Positions 52,224-60,461 of a stretch of DNA of 64,000 nucleotides are shown here, one piece after another (positions within the stretch are counted from its first letter, which is position 1; the number at the start of each line of letters is the position of its first letter). A program made the translations under genes and the position numbers. This stretch comes from an uncultured Saprospirales bacterium. GTDB taxonomy: Bacteria; Bacteroidota; Bacteroidia; Chitinophagales; Saprospiraceae. The notes under the pieces are model-generated. The model did no database searches. It was not told the DNA's origin and worked only from the letters and a program-made list of their open reading frames with translations. The stretch covers positions 1-64,000 of the forward strand of contig CALAZP010000072.1 of the NCBI GenBank assembly GCA_937926355.1, in the 5' to 3' direction.

Positions 52224-52970
52224 ATGATTTCATTAAAAGGAAAAAATACACTAATTACCGGGGGATCAAGAGGCATAGGTGCTGCAATTGTTAAAACTTT
52301 TGCAGAAAATGGTGCCCATGTCGCTTTCACCTATAGATCTTCTAAAGTAGAAGCGGAACAATTAATACAATCTTTAGGAAAAACAGAAGGAAAGGTAATT
52401 GCTATATCCTCAGATGCCTCTAATTTTGAAGCAGCCAATCAATTGGTCAATGAAGTAGTCAAAGAATTAGGTGGAATCGATATTTTGATAAATAATGCGG
52501 GTATTACTAAGGATACCTTATTGTTGAGAATGACAGAAGAGCAATGGGATCAAGTGATAGAGGTTAACCTAAAAAGCGTATTTAACCTAACCAAACACAG
52601 TATTCGACCAATGATGAAATCAGGCGGAGGTTCTATAATCAATATTAGTTCTGTTGTAGGAATTACAGGTAATGCTGGACAATCCAACTATGCAGCGTCC
52701 AAAGCAGGTATATTTGGATTTACAAAATCCATAGCTAAAGAAATGGGCAGTAGAAACATCAGATGTAATGCGATAGCTCCAGGTTTTATTGAAACAGAGA
52801 TGACAGATGAATTGAATGAGGAAACCAAATCAGCTTATCTCACTAATATTCCTTTGAAGAGACTAGGAAAAGCGAAAGAAGTAGCCGATTTATGTGTCTT
52901 TTTGGCTTCAGATAATGCCTCTTTCATTTCAGGTCAAACTATTAGCATCTGTGGCGCAATGACCACCTAA
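52224..52970 (+). CDS. fabG: 3-oxoacyl-[acyl-carrier-protein] reductase
   Basis: Short-chain dehydrogenase of fatty-acid synthesis, NADPH dependent. About 248 residues from ATG 52224 (MISLKGKNTLITGGSRGIG). The cofactor loop TGGSRGIG, the NNAG motif (LINNAGITKDTLLLRM), catalytic Ser (INISSVVGITGNAGQ), and YAASK are all present. Starting at the in-frame TTG at 52206 would include promoter sequence and six extra residues. Other SDRs share these motifs, but the NNAGITKD stretch is typical of FabG. Confidence 0.92.
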   Translation: MISLKGKNTLITGGSRGIGAAIVKTFAENGAHVAFTYRSSKVEAEQLIQSLGKTEGKVIAISSDASNFEAANQLVNEVVKELGGIDILINNAGITKDTLLLRMTEEQWDQVIEVNLKSVFNLTKHSIRPMMKSGGGSIINISSVVGITGNAGQSNYAASKAGIFGFTKSIAKEMGSRNIRCNAIAPGFIETEMTDELNEETKSAYLTNIPLKRLGKAKEVADLCVFLASDNASFISGQTISICGAMTT

Positions 52971-52982
52971 ATAAACTCTAAA

Positions 52983-53489
52983 TTGGATATTTCCCAGTTG
53001 CAATTCGAATTATTAACTCAAGAGTTAAAAAGAAGGCTTTTAGAAGAGTCTATTCCTAGAATATATAAGTGCTTGGATTATTTAAATGAAGCAGAAATTT
53101 GGTTCAGTCCCAACACCAGTTCTAATAGTATAGGCAATTTAATCCTGCACCTGGAAGGTAATGTAACCCAATGGTTAATTGCTACTTTCCTTAATTATCC
53201 GGACACAAGGAATAGAAATTTAGAATTTAAACCTCAGCAAAAGTTATCTAAGGAAATACTTCTAGAAAAGTTAAACCGATTATCTGATAAGATTATCCTT
53301 GCTATACAACAAATAAACAAAGAAAAACTAGTTCAAAAATACAAGGTTCAGGGGTTTGAAGAATATGGAATCTCTATTATTGTTCATGTAATTGAACATT
53401 TTTCATACCATGTGGGACAAATTACCTTTCAGACCAAAGCACTAAAAAATATTGATACGGGGTATTATTCAGGAATGGACTTAGGATAA
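52983..53489 (+). CDS. DinB/DUF1572-like protein
   Basis: 168 residues, all-helical. Metal-ligand-like histidines appear in NLILHLEGNVTQW (early) and VIEHFSYHVGQI (late), the H..HxxxH layout of DinB/YfiT-type proteins. Their function is mostly unknown, some being thiol transferases. The start codon is TTG at 52983, 12 bases after fabG. The last 25 bases overlap, in antisense, the 3' end of the winged-helix gene. Confidence 0.78.
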   Translation: MDISQLQFELLTQELKRRLLEESIPRIYKCLDYLNEAEIWFSPNTSSNSIGNLILHLEGNVTQWLIATFLNYPDTRNRNLEFKPQQKLSKEILLEKLNRLSDKIILAIQQINKEKLVQKYKVQGFEEYGISIIVHVIEHFSYHVGQITFQTKALKNIDTGYYSGMDLG

Positions 53490-53779
53490 TTACCTAAGAG
53501 TTTAGCTATTCTGAAAATTTCCTCCATTCGACCGTAATCGAGATAAAATTTGTCTTTAAGATATATGACTTTGATTTTTAATAATTGATTTAAAAGGCGT
53601 TTTACTTTTTCTTGTGACCAACCCGTGTATTCGACCAAATCTTCAATACTAGCTGAACCATATTCAGAAAAGTAAAAAGTTATTTTTTTTATCATTTCCT
53701 TGTTGAGAACTTTTAACACTGTTAGAGCTGTGTCAATTTTGTTTTTACCGGAAATAGAAATAGTGTTCTGAGTGCTCAT
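53465..53779 (-). CDS. Small winged-helix DNA-binding protein
   Basis: 104 residues. The middle (about 20-80) reads as a winged helix: KKITFYFSEYGSASIEDLVEYTGWSQEKVKRLLNQLLKIKVIYLKD, similar to ArsR/MarR-type HTH, with no metal-binding cysteines. The flanks are short, with no sensor domain. I cannot assign a regulon. It has its own strong promoter and a 9-base inverted repeat around the start codon, suggesting autoregulation. The 3' end overlaps the convergent DinB-like gene. Confidence 0.7.
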   Translation of the reverse strand: MSTQNTISISGKNKIDTALTVLKVLNKEMIKKITFYFSEYGSASIEDLVEYTGWSQEKVKRLLNQLLKIKVIYLKDKFYLDYGRMEEIFRIAKLLGNYPKSIPE

Positions 53780-53837
53780 CTATTGTTGCTCAATAAAAAA
53801 TACTGAAATTATTTTAAAAAATGTGGGGGATGAGCAC
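53772..53837 (-). repeat. 9-bp inverted repeat spanning the winged-helix gene's start
   Basis: GTGCTCATC (53772-53780) includes the start codon CAT (ATG on the minus strand), and GATGAGCAC (53829-53837) is its exact complement. The spacer is 48 bases, and both arms are transcribed. Pairing could occlude the AUG, or the copies could be operators for the wHTH protein. Confidence 0.5.
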
Positions 53838-53856
53838 CTATTTTAAAAGTGCAATT

Positions 53857-53886
53857 CAAAGATACAATATTAATTTTTTTTACAAT
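53857..53886 (-). promoter_or_regulatory. Promoter of the winged-helix gene
   Basis: Minus-strand ATTG (plus 53883-53886), 18 bases, then TATCTTTG (plus 53857-53864), a perfect -7 element. The transcript would start near 53850, so the leader is about 70 bases and contains both inverted-repeat arms. Confidence 0.65.
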
Positions 53887-53983
53887 ATGAGAATGGAGAT
53901 AAATTAAAAAAAACTAATAGGTGAATTGCTTGAAATAATTTATTTTATATATAAGAAACTGATTTACATCTAATTAAATAAAA

Positions 53984-54025
53984 AACAAAAGGCATTACTG
54001 GATATTTCATGTAATGCCTTTTGTT
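53984..54025 (-). terminator. Intrinsic terminator after the outer-membrane barrel gene
   Basis: A 15-bp perfect stem, with arms 53984-53998 and 54011-54025 (core GGCATTAC against GTAATGCC), a 12-base loop, and a TTTTTTATTT run on the minus strand. The remaining intergenic sequence between 53887 and 53983 is AT-rich with nothing further seen. Confidence 0.85.
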
Positions 54026-54050
54026 AAGGGAATTTTAATATTAGAAATTT

Positions 54051-54647
54051 CTAAAATTTAATCCCTGCACTAACGGTTAACATATTATTGCGGCTTTCCC
54101 CTTCAGCGAAGAAATTAGTTTGACCTAATTCATAAGTTGCATCAACAGTTACAAATAAAACATCCACACCAACTCCTAAATTCAACCCGAAATTGACCTT
54201 AGAAAAATCATCAGACACCAAAGAAGACCCATCGACTTGTTTAACGCCACCAAAAAAATTGGCAGAACCCCCTCCTTTTACCCAAATATTTAATAAGCCA
54301 CCACTACCAGTTAAGTTAATACCAATATTGACAGGAACCTTTATATTTTGAATAGTCGTCTGATTTCTTACATCAAAATTTGTTTGAGATGTAATATTGG
54401 GAGTCAAATCAGCAGCAAAACTGTAATAATGAATTCCTGGATTAAAGAATATCATGCCACCTCCCATTCGAAGATCTAAACCTAAATTCCATCCGACTCT
54501 AGCTTCAGCGGTTAAATCTCTAATATCAGTTTCCAAATTAGAAGCATTAACACCTAATTTGGGATTAATTTTAATTTGTCCCTGAGAAATGATAGGGAAA
54601 CAAAAAGTTCCTAAAAATAGGAGCATTATAATTCTTGTTCTGTTCAT
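54051..54647 (-). CDS. Outer-membrane beta-barrel protein
   Basis: 198 residues from ATG 54647; the frame is open to 54710 but the downstream ATG gives a classical signal peptide (MNRTRIIMLLFLGTFCFPII, SQG). The mature part has alternating beta-strands, beginning IKINPKLGVNASNLETDIRD and ending with VDATYELGQTNFFAE and LTVSAGIKF, the aromatic-ended C-terminal strand of an OMP_b-brl-type barrel. No function is known. It lies 76 bases after the universal stress gene on the same strand and has its own terminator. Confidence 0.78.
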   Translation of the reverse strand: MNRTRIIMLLFLGTFCFPIISQGQIKINPKLGVNASNLETDIRDLTAEARVGWNLGLDLRMGGGMIFFNPGIHYYSFAADLTPNITSQTNFDVRNQTTIQNIKVPVNIGINLTGSGGLLNIWVKGGGSANFFGGVKQVDGSSLVSDDFSKVNFGLNLGVGVDVLFVTVDATYELGQTNFFAEGESRNNMLTVSAGIKF

Positions 54648-54723
54648 GATTAGTTTTTTATCTATAACGTAAAATTGGGTCTCTTCTTTTCTTGTTTGGA
54701 CATTTAACAAAACTTTAAGTAGT

Positions 54724-55560
54724 TTATTTCAGCGCCATCACGGGTACATTGCTATGTACAGCCATATTCTTGGTCCTGCTGAACTGAAACATTTCCGCTA
54801 ACCAGTTTCTCTTATGAGTAGCCATTAATAAAAAATCAATATCATTTTTTGCCAAATAATTACTCAAGGTATCACTAACATCATTACCAGATAAAATTTC
54901 TATAGATAGATTAGGTTCATTCAAATAGGCATCTTTGATATTAGAAATTTTTTGAGAAAATTCGGCAGTATGAGACATATCGACATTCAAAATATATAAT
55001 TGAGCATCGAAAGTCTTTGTAAATTTTATGGCATTAGGTAATTGATGTAGGGAATAATCACTAAAATCTGAAGCAAAAGCCATTCGATCAATATTTCCAT
55101 CAAATTGAGCTTCCGCTGGAACGGTTAAAACTGGACAAGTTGCATTTTCAAGTACCTCTCCAGCTATACTTCCTAAAAACACTTCTTTTAAGAAACCCGC
55201 ACCAGTTGTTCCCATAATAATTTGATCGAAACCTTCCTTCTCTGCAAAAGAAATGATAAGTTCCACCTCATTGTTTCCTTCCTTAAGAGCATAATTGATG
55301 GGAATATGGCCAAAGCCTTTTTCCTCTGCCAAATTATTTAGAACTGGAATTTTATCCTTGAAATTGGCAAATTGTTGAAGATCATAAGATTGGTAAAAAT
55401 CTTCTAAGGCCTTAGGGACATAAAGTGAACGAATTTCGGGCTTATGGAAAATATGTAGTACGGTGATAGATGCCTCAAACTTATGAGCGAGTCGCAATGC
55501 ATAAAAAAATGCGTTATGAGCACTTTCTGAAAAATCAGTAGGGAATAAAATTCTTTTCAT
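54724..55560 (-). CDS. Tandem universal stress protein
   Basis: 278 residues holding two UspA domains. The first (about 1-145) begins KRILFPTDFSESAHNAFFYALRLA and has the nucleotide-binding GTTGAGFLKEVFLGSIAGEVLENATCPVL motif. The second (about 150-278) has FASDFSDYSLHQ and MATHKRNWLAEMFQFSRTKNMAVHSNVPVM, with the glycine loop less well kept. Such doubles bind ATP or act in stress survival. It is 40 bases after the thioredoxin-fold gene, likely in its operon. Confidence 0.9.
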   Translation of the reverse strand: MKRILFPTDFSESAHNAFFYALRLAHKFEASITVLHIFHKPEIRSLYVPKALEDFYQSYDLQQFANFKDKIPVLNNLAEEKGFGHIPINYALKEGNNEVELIISFAEKEGFDQIIMGTTGAGFLKEVFLGSIAGEVLENATCPVLTVPAEAQFDGNIDRMAFASDFSDYSLHQLPNAIKFTKTFDAQLYILNVDMSHTAEFSQKISNIKDAYLNEPNLSIEILSGNDVSDTLSNYLAKNDIDFLLMATHKRNWLAEMFQFSRTKNMAVHSNVPVMALK

Positions 55561-55600
55561 AGCCTACACAAATTACCAAATTAATTTTAATTAAAACCTC

Positions 55601-55843
55601 CTAATCGGTAGTCAAATAAGCTTTCAATTCAGATACACTAGGTACTCTGCCATGAACCACAATTTCATCTTCTACTATCAATGCAGGTATTGCTGAAATT
55701 TTGTAGCTCAAAAAACTTTGGATATCCGAAAAGGTTTTCAAGTCTACTTTAATATTCAACTCATTCACTGCTTCTTCAATAGCTTTCATTAAATCCTTGT
55801 CTAAAGAACTACCTACGCCAAATACCAACAACTTTTTATTCAT
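55601..55843 (-). CDS. Thioredoxin_3-like small protein without cysteine
   Basis: 80 residues of thioredoxin-fold pattern: KLLVFGVGSSLDKDLMKAIEEAVNEL, then ISAIPALIVEDEIVVHGRVPSVSELKAYL. In the redox family the first loop is GTGCxxC; here it is GVGSSLD and the entire protein has no cysteine, so it cannot form the usual disulfide. A binding or partner role is more likely than redox work. It has its own promoter with a palindrome upstream, and leads into the universal stress gene. Confidence 0.75.
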   Translation of the reverse strand: MNKKLLVFGVGSSLDKDLMKAIEEAVNELNIKVDLKTFSDIQSFLSYKISAIPALIVEDEIVVHGRVPSVSELKAYLTTD

Positions 55844-55883
55844 TAATAGAAAATTACGGGTAGCTATTAACCACCTATTTAGA

Positions 55884-55911
55884 CAAAGTTAGTTAAACCG
55901 TTAACCTCAAA
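55884..55911 (-). promoter_or_regulatory. Promoter of the thioredoxin-fold/universal stress genes
   Basis: Minus-strand TTTG (plus 55908-55911), 16 bases, then TAACTTTG (plus 55884-55891), a perfect -7 element. The transcript would start near 55877, about 34 bases before the ATG. Confidence 0.6.
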
Positions 55912-55914
55912 TTA

Positions 55915-55926
55915 TGACAAATGTCA
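55915..55926. promoter_or_regulatory. Palindrome TGACA-N2-TGTCA, candidate CRP/FNR-type site
   Basis: TGACAAATGTCA is a perfect 5-base inverted repeat with a two-base spacer. Its centre lies about 43 bases before the predicted start, just upstream of the -33 element, the usual position for an activator of the CRP/FNR family. No such regulator is encoded in this window, so the assignment is inference. Confidence 0.4.
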
Positions 55927-55942
55927 CCCGTCTATACTATTT

Positions 55943-58654
55943 CTATTTCTTTAGCTCCAAATTTTGATGGATCCCTTTTTCAATTGCAGGCACTCCTTTT
56001 TCCATCCATAAAGGTTTAGGCGCATCCTGAAGATAATGATCAAAAAATTGTTGCATTCTCAATTGAAAATCTAATCTATTTTTCCTTTTAACTGGCCAAT
56101 GAGGTTCTCCATTATAATTGAGTAACCAAGCTGGCTTACCCAATCTTCTAAGACCCATAAAATACTCTACACCTTGATACCATGGAACAGCAGCATCTTC
56201 ATCATTATGTAAGATTAAAACAGGGGTATTCACTTTATCTAAGAAAAACAGGGGTGAATTTTCCCAAAACCGCATTGGATATTCCCAAATCGTGCCTCCA
56301 ATTCTGCTCTGGGTGTGTTCGTATTGAAACTGGCGACTCATGCCTGTTCCCCATCTTATTCCACCATAAGCAGAAAACATGTTAACTACTGGTGCTCCAG
56401 ATTCCGCACAAGCGAATAAGGAAGTTTTGGTTAAAAGGTGGGCGATTTGATACCCACCCCAACTATGTCCTTGAATGCCAATTTTAGCAGCATCTACAAA
56501 TCCTTTGTCAATTAATGCAATGGTCCCAGACACTACTGAATTATAAGCACTTTCACCTGGATAACCGATTTCATAGGGAATATCAGGATTAAAAACCACA
56601 TATCCCCTGCTAGTATAAAAGGTATAATTTATCTGTGACCTATGTGGGAAAGGAGCCCTATGATTAAACAAGGCATCAGAACTTTTTTCATAAAAATTGA
56701 CGATCATTGGATACTTCACCTTCGGATCAAAATTATCTGGTTTAGCCAAGAGTCCACGGAGTTGTTCTCCATTTGTCCCCGTCCAATAAAAATGCTCTAT
56801 AGTGCCCCAAGAATATTCCTCCTGCTGAGAGTTAGCATTGGTAATAATAGATTCTGTAGACAACCTATCACTGTATATTAAATCGGGGAAGGTTTGATAA
56901 TTCTCTCGAGTAAACACCCATTTATCAGCATTTTTGGCCTTAAGAGGTCGCGACATCAATTTGAAAGGTCCTTCTTTAACGATATCTTTAACTCCTGTAT
57001 GTAAATTGTACCATTTGTAGCCTTCCTTTCTAGTGTCTTCTTCTACAAAATGTAATAACATAGGTGCAACTTCCTCTATTGCTTTTTGATCTGGATCAAC
57101 TTGAATATACCGGGCAATCTTTCGATCTTTTCTTCCATTGGATAAATTGTTGGGTTTCAAACTACCGGTGGGATCAAGCATCCAAACATCGTATTGATCA
57201 TATAGCAAAATGAAATCATCAGAAGTAGTCCAACCCGCCATGCCATAAGGAGGAGGAAAATCTGGATGATCATCATCCACTCTATGAAATGGAATGTTTT
57301 CGTTAGCAGCAATTTTAAGGAGTTTACGGTCCGGTATTCGATAAGCCATCCATAGACTATCCTCATAGGCATACCAATACAGATACTTTCCCGCAGGAGA
57401 CGGTCTTGGAGTACCTCTCAATCCAATAGCCACATTTTCTATTGCTCCAGTCTTAATATTTTTCAAGTAAACATCCTTTGAAACAGGACCTCCTAAATAA
57501 TCATAAGAAGCCTGATAACGCTCATCAGCCCATAAGAGAACCAGTTCACTTTTACCCTCATTGATGATTTCCATGTGTGGTATGGTATCAGTAGCTAATT
57601 GTCTCCCTGAATTACTTTCTAAAAAGACCACCGCACCAAAAGTTTTTTCTCTATCTCTTTTTAGAGAACTTTCTTGTCTGGTATACAATACAGGATCATT
57701 CCAAGACCATACCTCAACACTTACTAAATTCTCCTCATCTGGATCCCCTACTATTGGCATAGGACTGGTGCCAAAAAATATTTTTTGGTCGTTAGACCCA
57801 ATCGTCATTTTTCCATATTTACTTATTCCCCAATCATTTGGTAATTGTAAAATAGAATCTCTTTTTAGTTCCCTTATTCCCGGTTGATTAGAAAATCCGT
57901 AATACAAAGAATAATCAGGCTTGAATTCTAATGCCGCTGTATCCAATAGAAAAGCATAAATTTTTCCATTTTCACTAAAAGTAAGCTGCTCATAAAAACC
58001 TGCTTTTAAATGAACTGGTCGAAGCCCTACGGAATCCTCAAACGCCTCCCATAAATAAATTCCAGCTTCTTGGATAGAGTCACCTTTCTCCCGAGCGATT
58101 AATGCCTTTTCCTTTTCTTTAGAAATAGCGACTTTATCATTAGTTCCTAAATTTCCTACCTTTTTAGTTTTAAAGTGAATCCACTTTAAAGAATCTTGAG
58201 ACTCAAATAACATTCCCTCCTTCCAATAAGAAGAACAATACCACTTTTTTAAGTCGCCAAACTTAATCTGCTCTCCTGATTTCAAATCATAAACCACTAA
58301 AGTGTCTGATGGTAATTTTTCCTTTTCTATGTTCTGCTCCTTCAAGAAGGCAATAGTATCTTCATCCGGAACAATTTTAAAAATTAAATATTCATTATCA
58401 GAGGTAAATACCGCATCACTTCCCCTTTCAAAGAGGATTGTTGAACCGTTTGTACCATTGTATAGACCTAAATTAGAATTTCCTTTACCAGGCTGAAGTT
58501 CATACGACACCCAATTGCCATCATTTGAAATTTGGGTGTTTTCTATTTCATTCCAAATATCAAAAGATTGGTGATCAAGTGGTTTTTTAGTTTGAGCATT
58601 CAATAATAGGGTGCCCAAAAAAAAAAACAACGTGGAATAAATAAAGCCTTTCAT
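55943..58654 (-). CDS. S9-family (prolyl oligopeptidase-type) serine peptidase, exported
   Basis: 903 residues with a signal peptide (1-20). A long beta-propeller-like N-terminal half precedes an alpha/beta-hydrolase peptidase domain (about 630-880). The catalytic triad is visible: Ser731 in GHSWGGYQ, an Asp in HNDEDAAVP (Asp818 or Asp820), and His852 in GEPHWP. The 900-residue size and motif order suit the acylaminoacyl/dipeptidyl peptidase-like group of Bacteroidota. Substrates are probably periplasmic peptides. No T9SS sorting domain is seen at the C-terminus. It overlaps the upstream SRPBCC gene by four bases. Confidence 0.9.
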   Translation of the reverse strand: MKGFIYSTLFFFLGTLLLNAQTKKPLDHQSFDIWNEIENTQISNDGNWVSYELQPGKGNSNLGLYNGTNGSTILFERGSDAVFTSDNEYLIFKIVPDEDTIAFLKEQNIEKEKLPSDTLVVYDLKSGEQIKFGDLKKWYCSSYWKEGMLFESQDSLKWIHFKTKKVGNLGTNDKVAISKEKEKALIAREKGDSIQEAGIYLWEAFEDSVGLRPVHLKAGFYEQLTFSENGKIYAFLLDTAALEFKPDYSLYYGFSNQPGIRELKRDSILQLPNDWGISKYGKMTIGSNDQKIFFGTSPMPIVGDPDEENLVSVEVWSWNDPVLYTRQESSLKRDREKTFGAVVFLESNSGRQLATDTIPHMEIINEGKSELVLLWADERYQASYDYLGGPVSKDVYLKNIKTGAIENVAIGLRGTPRPSPAGKYLYWYAYEDSLWMAYRIPDRKLLKIAANENIPFHRVDDDHPDFPPPYGMAGWTTSDDFILLYDQYDVWMLDPTGSLKPNNLSNGRKDRKIARYIQVDPDQKAIEEVAPMLLHFVEEDTRKEGYKWYNLHTGVKDIVKEGPFKLMSRPLKAKNADKWVFTRENYQTFPDLIYSDRLSTESIITNANSQQEEYSWGTIEHFYWTGTNGEQLRGLLAKPDNFDPKVKYPMIVNFYEKSSDALFNHRAPFPHRSQINYTFYTSRGYVVFNPDIPYEIGYPGESAYNSVVSGTIALIDKGFVDAAKIGIQGHSWGGYQIAHLLTKTSLFACAESGAPVVNMFSAYGGIRWGTGMSRQFQYEHTQSRIGGTIWEYPMRFWENSPLFFLDKVNTPVLILHNDEDAAVPWYQGVEYFMGLRRLGKPAWLLNYNGEPHWPVKRKNRLDFQLRMQQFFDHYLQDAPKPLWMEKGVPAIEKGIHQNLELKK

Positions 58655-59127
58655 TTTTCTAAATTTTGAAAATTTTCGTGAAGTATTTCTGAACGCGTAC
58701 TAAAAATACGTTTTATAGCAAACCGAATGACTAACCGATCGATTAATTTACCCAAAAATCCTAAAGGAACCCTGTAATGTAAAATATCTTTTATTATAAC
58801 CCCATCCGCTACAGCCTCGAATGCATGTTCATGATACCAAAATGCGAAAGGACCATATCGCTGTTCATCGATAAAACGATTCGGTGGTTGGACTTGCTTA
58901 ATCTCTGCCACCCAAAAAAACTTGACAGGAATCCATTTAAAGGGCCTTATTTGATATTGAACCAACATTCCAGGATACATGGGCCCATCCCCTGAAATAG
59001 ATTTAATAGAAAAATTAACCTCCTTTGGCGTCAGTTGATCAAGATTAGCAGGATGGCTAAAAAACTTCCATACCTCCTCTATACTTCCCTTTACTTTATG
59101 TTCTGTATACCACTTTGTTACCTTCAT
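58651..59127 (-). CDS. SRPBCC-family (START-like) protein
   Basis: 158 residues from ATG 59127; a TTG one codon earlier is less likely. The hydrophobic-pocket fold is suggested by KGSIEEVWKFFSHPANLDQLTPKEVNF at the start and a VPLGFLGKLIDRLVIRFAIKRIF helix at the end, as in polyketide-cyclase-like ligand-binding proteins. The exact ligand is unknown. It overlaps the S9 peptidase by four bases, so both genes are co-expressed, and it is divergent from the orphan exported gene at 59280. Confidence 0.83.
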   Translation of the reverse strand: MKVTKWYTEHKVKGSIEEVWKFFSHPANLDQLTPKEVNFSIKSISGDGPMYPGMLVQYQIRPFKWIPVKFFWVAEIKQVQPPNRFIDEQRYGPFAFWYHEHAFEAVADGVIIKDILHYRVPLGFLGKLIDRLVIRFAIKRIFSTRSEILHENFQNLEK

Positions 59128-59279
59128 CAAATTATTATCTATTTTTTTTTATTTAATGTGTATTTCTTAAAAATTAAGCATCAAATCCTTACATAATTAT
59201 TTTTTAATAAATTGATTTACAGCTTAAAAGTGAACCCATTTTGGCTTAATTCTTGACCTGAGGAAAGAAAAACTGCATC

Positions 59280-60086
59280 ATGAAAACAAAAAAAATCTTC
59301 TTTCTTCTTGGATTGGGATTCGCTTGGGTCACTTTGCCTATGCAAGCCATTCCTTACCTCCATCCTTTTATTCCTATAGGCTCTCCCACCCCGATTATCA
59401 ATGGAAAGGCCATTTTGGTCAATGATCATTCTAATGTAGTTACTACTAGTATAACCGTACCAGAAAATGGATACCTCTCCTTTAACTGGGATACTGATGG
59501 TAACATTGAAGCTGAGCTAACAGTTCTGGTTAATGGCGTGAAATTACCCAATAAAAAACCATTTTATCATTTTTACTTAAGTGATAAACTGTCGAAAGGG
59601 GACGTTTTAGAGCTTTCAATTGAAGGAGTAAATACTCAAGCAATATCCGTTATGCTCAGCAATATCCGTCTGTTTAATAATGTACTCATCAACCATGAGC
59701 AAGAAGATATTAGTAGCTTCCCTCCACTTAATTCCACTCCCTTTCCAACACTAGATCAATTGAGACTTCCTGATAGTAAAGATGGAATCGAATCCACTAC
59801 GTTATTAAAGAATGAATCTATTCATCCAGATCAGACTGGTTATCCTAAAATTGATTTAGATGGGTATTGGCAAACGGAAAAAGATCAACGAAATTTAGTA
59901 GAAATTGAGTCGAGTTTTTTAATCACTTGGAATGATGATATTATTGAAAATGGAGCATGGATTGACATCCAAAGGGAATGGTTAATAACCAATTTATTCT
60001 CTGGTAATCAATTGGTTCATACCCAAACTCTAAGAATGCCCAACGAGGGGGTTTCCATTGAAGAATTGTATGCAACCACTTATTAA
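59280..60086 (+). CDS. Uncharacterised exported protein
   Basis: 268 residues with a signal peptide (about 1-23, MKTKKIFFLLGLGFAWVTLP then MQA). The mature part seems beta-rich, with SITVPENGYLSFNWDTDGN and VLELSIEGVNTQAISVMLSN, and a charged, proline-containing middle. The C-terminal stretch (about 190-268) has a WQTEKDQRNLVEIESSF pattern. I do not recognise any family and no cysteine or catalytic motif stands out. It is likely periplasmic or secreted. Its promoter is not clear. Confidence 0.6.
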   Translation: MKTKKIFFLLGLGFAWVTLPMQAIPYLHPFIPIGSPTPIINGKAILVNDHSNVVTTSITVPENGYLSFNWDTDGNIEAELTVLVNGVKLPNKKPFYHFYLSDKLSKGDVLELSIEGVNTQAISVMLSNIRLFNNVLINHEQEDISSFPPLNSTPFPTLDQLRLPDSKDGIESTTLLKNESIHPDQTGYPKIDLDGYWQTEKDQRNLVEIESSFLITWNDDIIENGAWIDIQREWLITNLFSGNQLVHTQTLRMPNEGVSIEELYATTY

Positions 60087-60092
60087 ATGGTT

Positions 60093-60100
60093 AACTTTGT
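60093..60100 (+). promoter_or_regulatory. Promoter -7 element ahead of the carboxymuconolactone-decarboxylase gene
   Basis: TAACTTTG is a perfect TAnnTTTG, 10 bases before the ATG at 60110. An ATTG (60066-60069) is 23 bases further upstream, a slightly long spacing. It could serve the whole helicase-queG run. Confidence 0.45.
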
Positions 60101-60109
60101 GACTAAAAA

Positions 60110-60457
60110 ATGTCCAAAGTAAAAGAGTTCAATACGTACCGAGCTAAAATGAATGAAGCGCTATTAGCGGAAGATAACAAAACACTACAACGATTTTTTA
60201 GCTTAGATCACCAAGCCTATCAAGAAGGGGCCTTACCCATCAAAACCAAAGAATTGATGGGTTTGGTCGCTTCTATGGTTTTAAGATGTGACGATTGTAT
60301 CGCTTACCACTTGGGGAAATGTCATAACTTAGGCGTATCCAAGGAAGAAATTTTTGAGGTTTTTTCCATAGCTAATCTAGTGGGAGGCTCAATTTGTATT
60401 CCCCATACTAGAAGGGCTTTAGAATATTGGGAGGCATTAGAAATGGAAGGAAAATAA
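60110..60457 (+). CDS. Carboxymuconolactone-decarboxylase-family (AhpD-like) protein
   Basis: 115 residues. The CMD signature with its redox pair is VLRCDDCIAYHLGKCHNLGVSKEEIFEVF (CxxC and downstream His), matching AhpD-like alkylhydroperoxidases. The family covers peroxidase and decarboxylase activities; the CxxC makes a redox role likely. Length is normal. It is 5 bases before the helicase gene and probably in one transcript with it and queG. Confidence 0.88.
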   Translation: MSKVKEFNTYRAKMNEALLAEDNKTLQRFFSLDHQAYQEGALPIKTKELMGLVASMVLRCDDCIAYHLGKCHNLGVSKEEIFEVFSIANLVGGSICIPHTRRALEYWEALEMEGK

Positions 60458-60461
60458 GATT

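Noticed and set aside
51953..52330. Minus-strand frame over the uvrA end and fabG start
   Set aside because: Both plus-strand genes are clear and fabG has its own promoter here; the frame is antisense to both.
55943..58654. T9SS C-terminal sorting domain on the S9 peptidase
   Set aside because: The C-terminus ends in a helical hydrolase segment and a short charged tail, with none of the beta-strand CTD pattern; ordinary signal-peptide export is the simpler reading.
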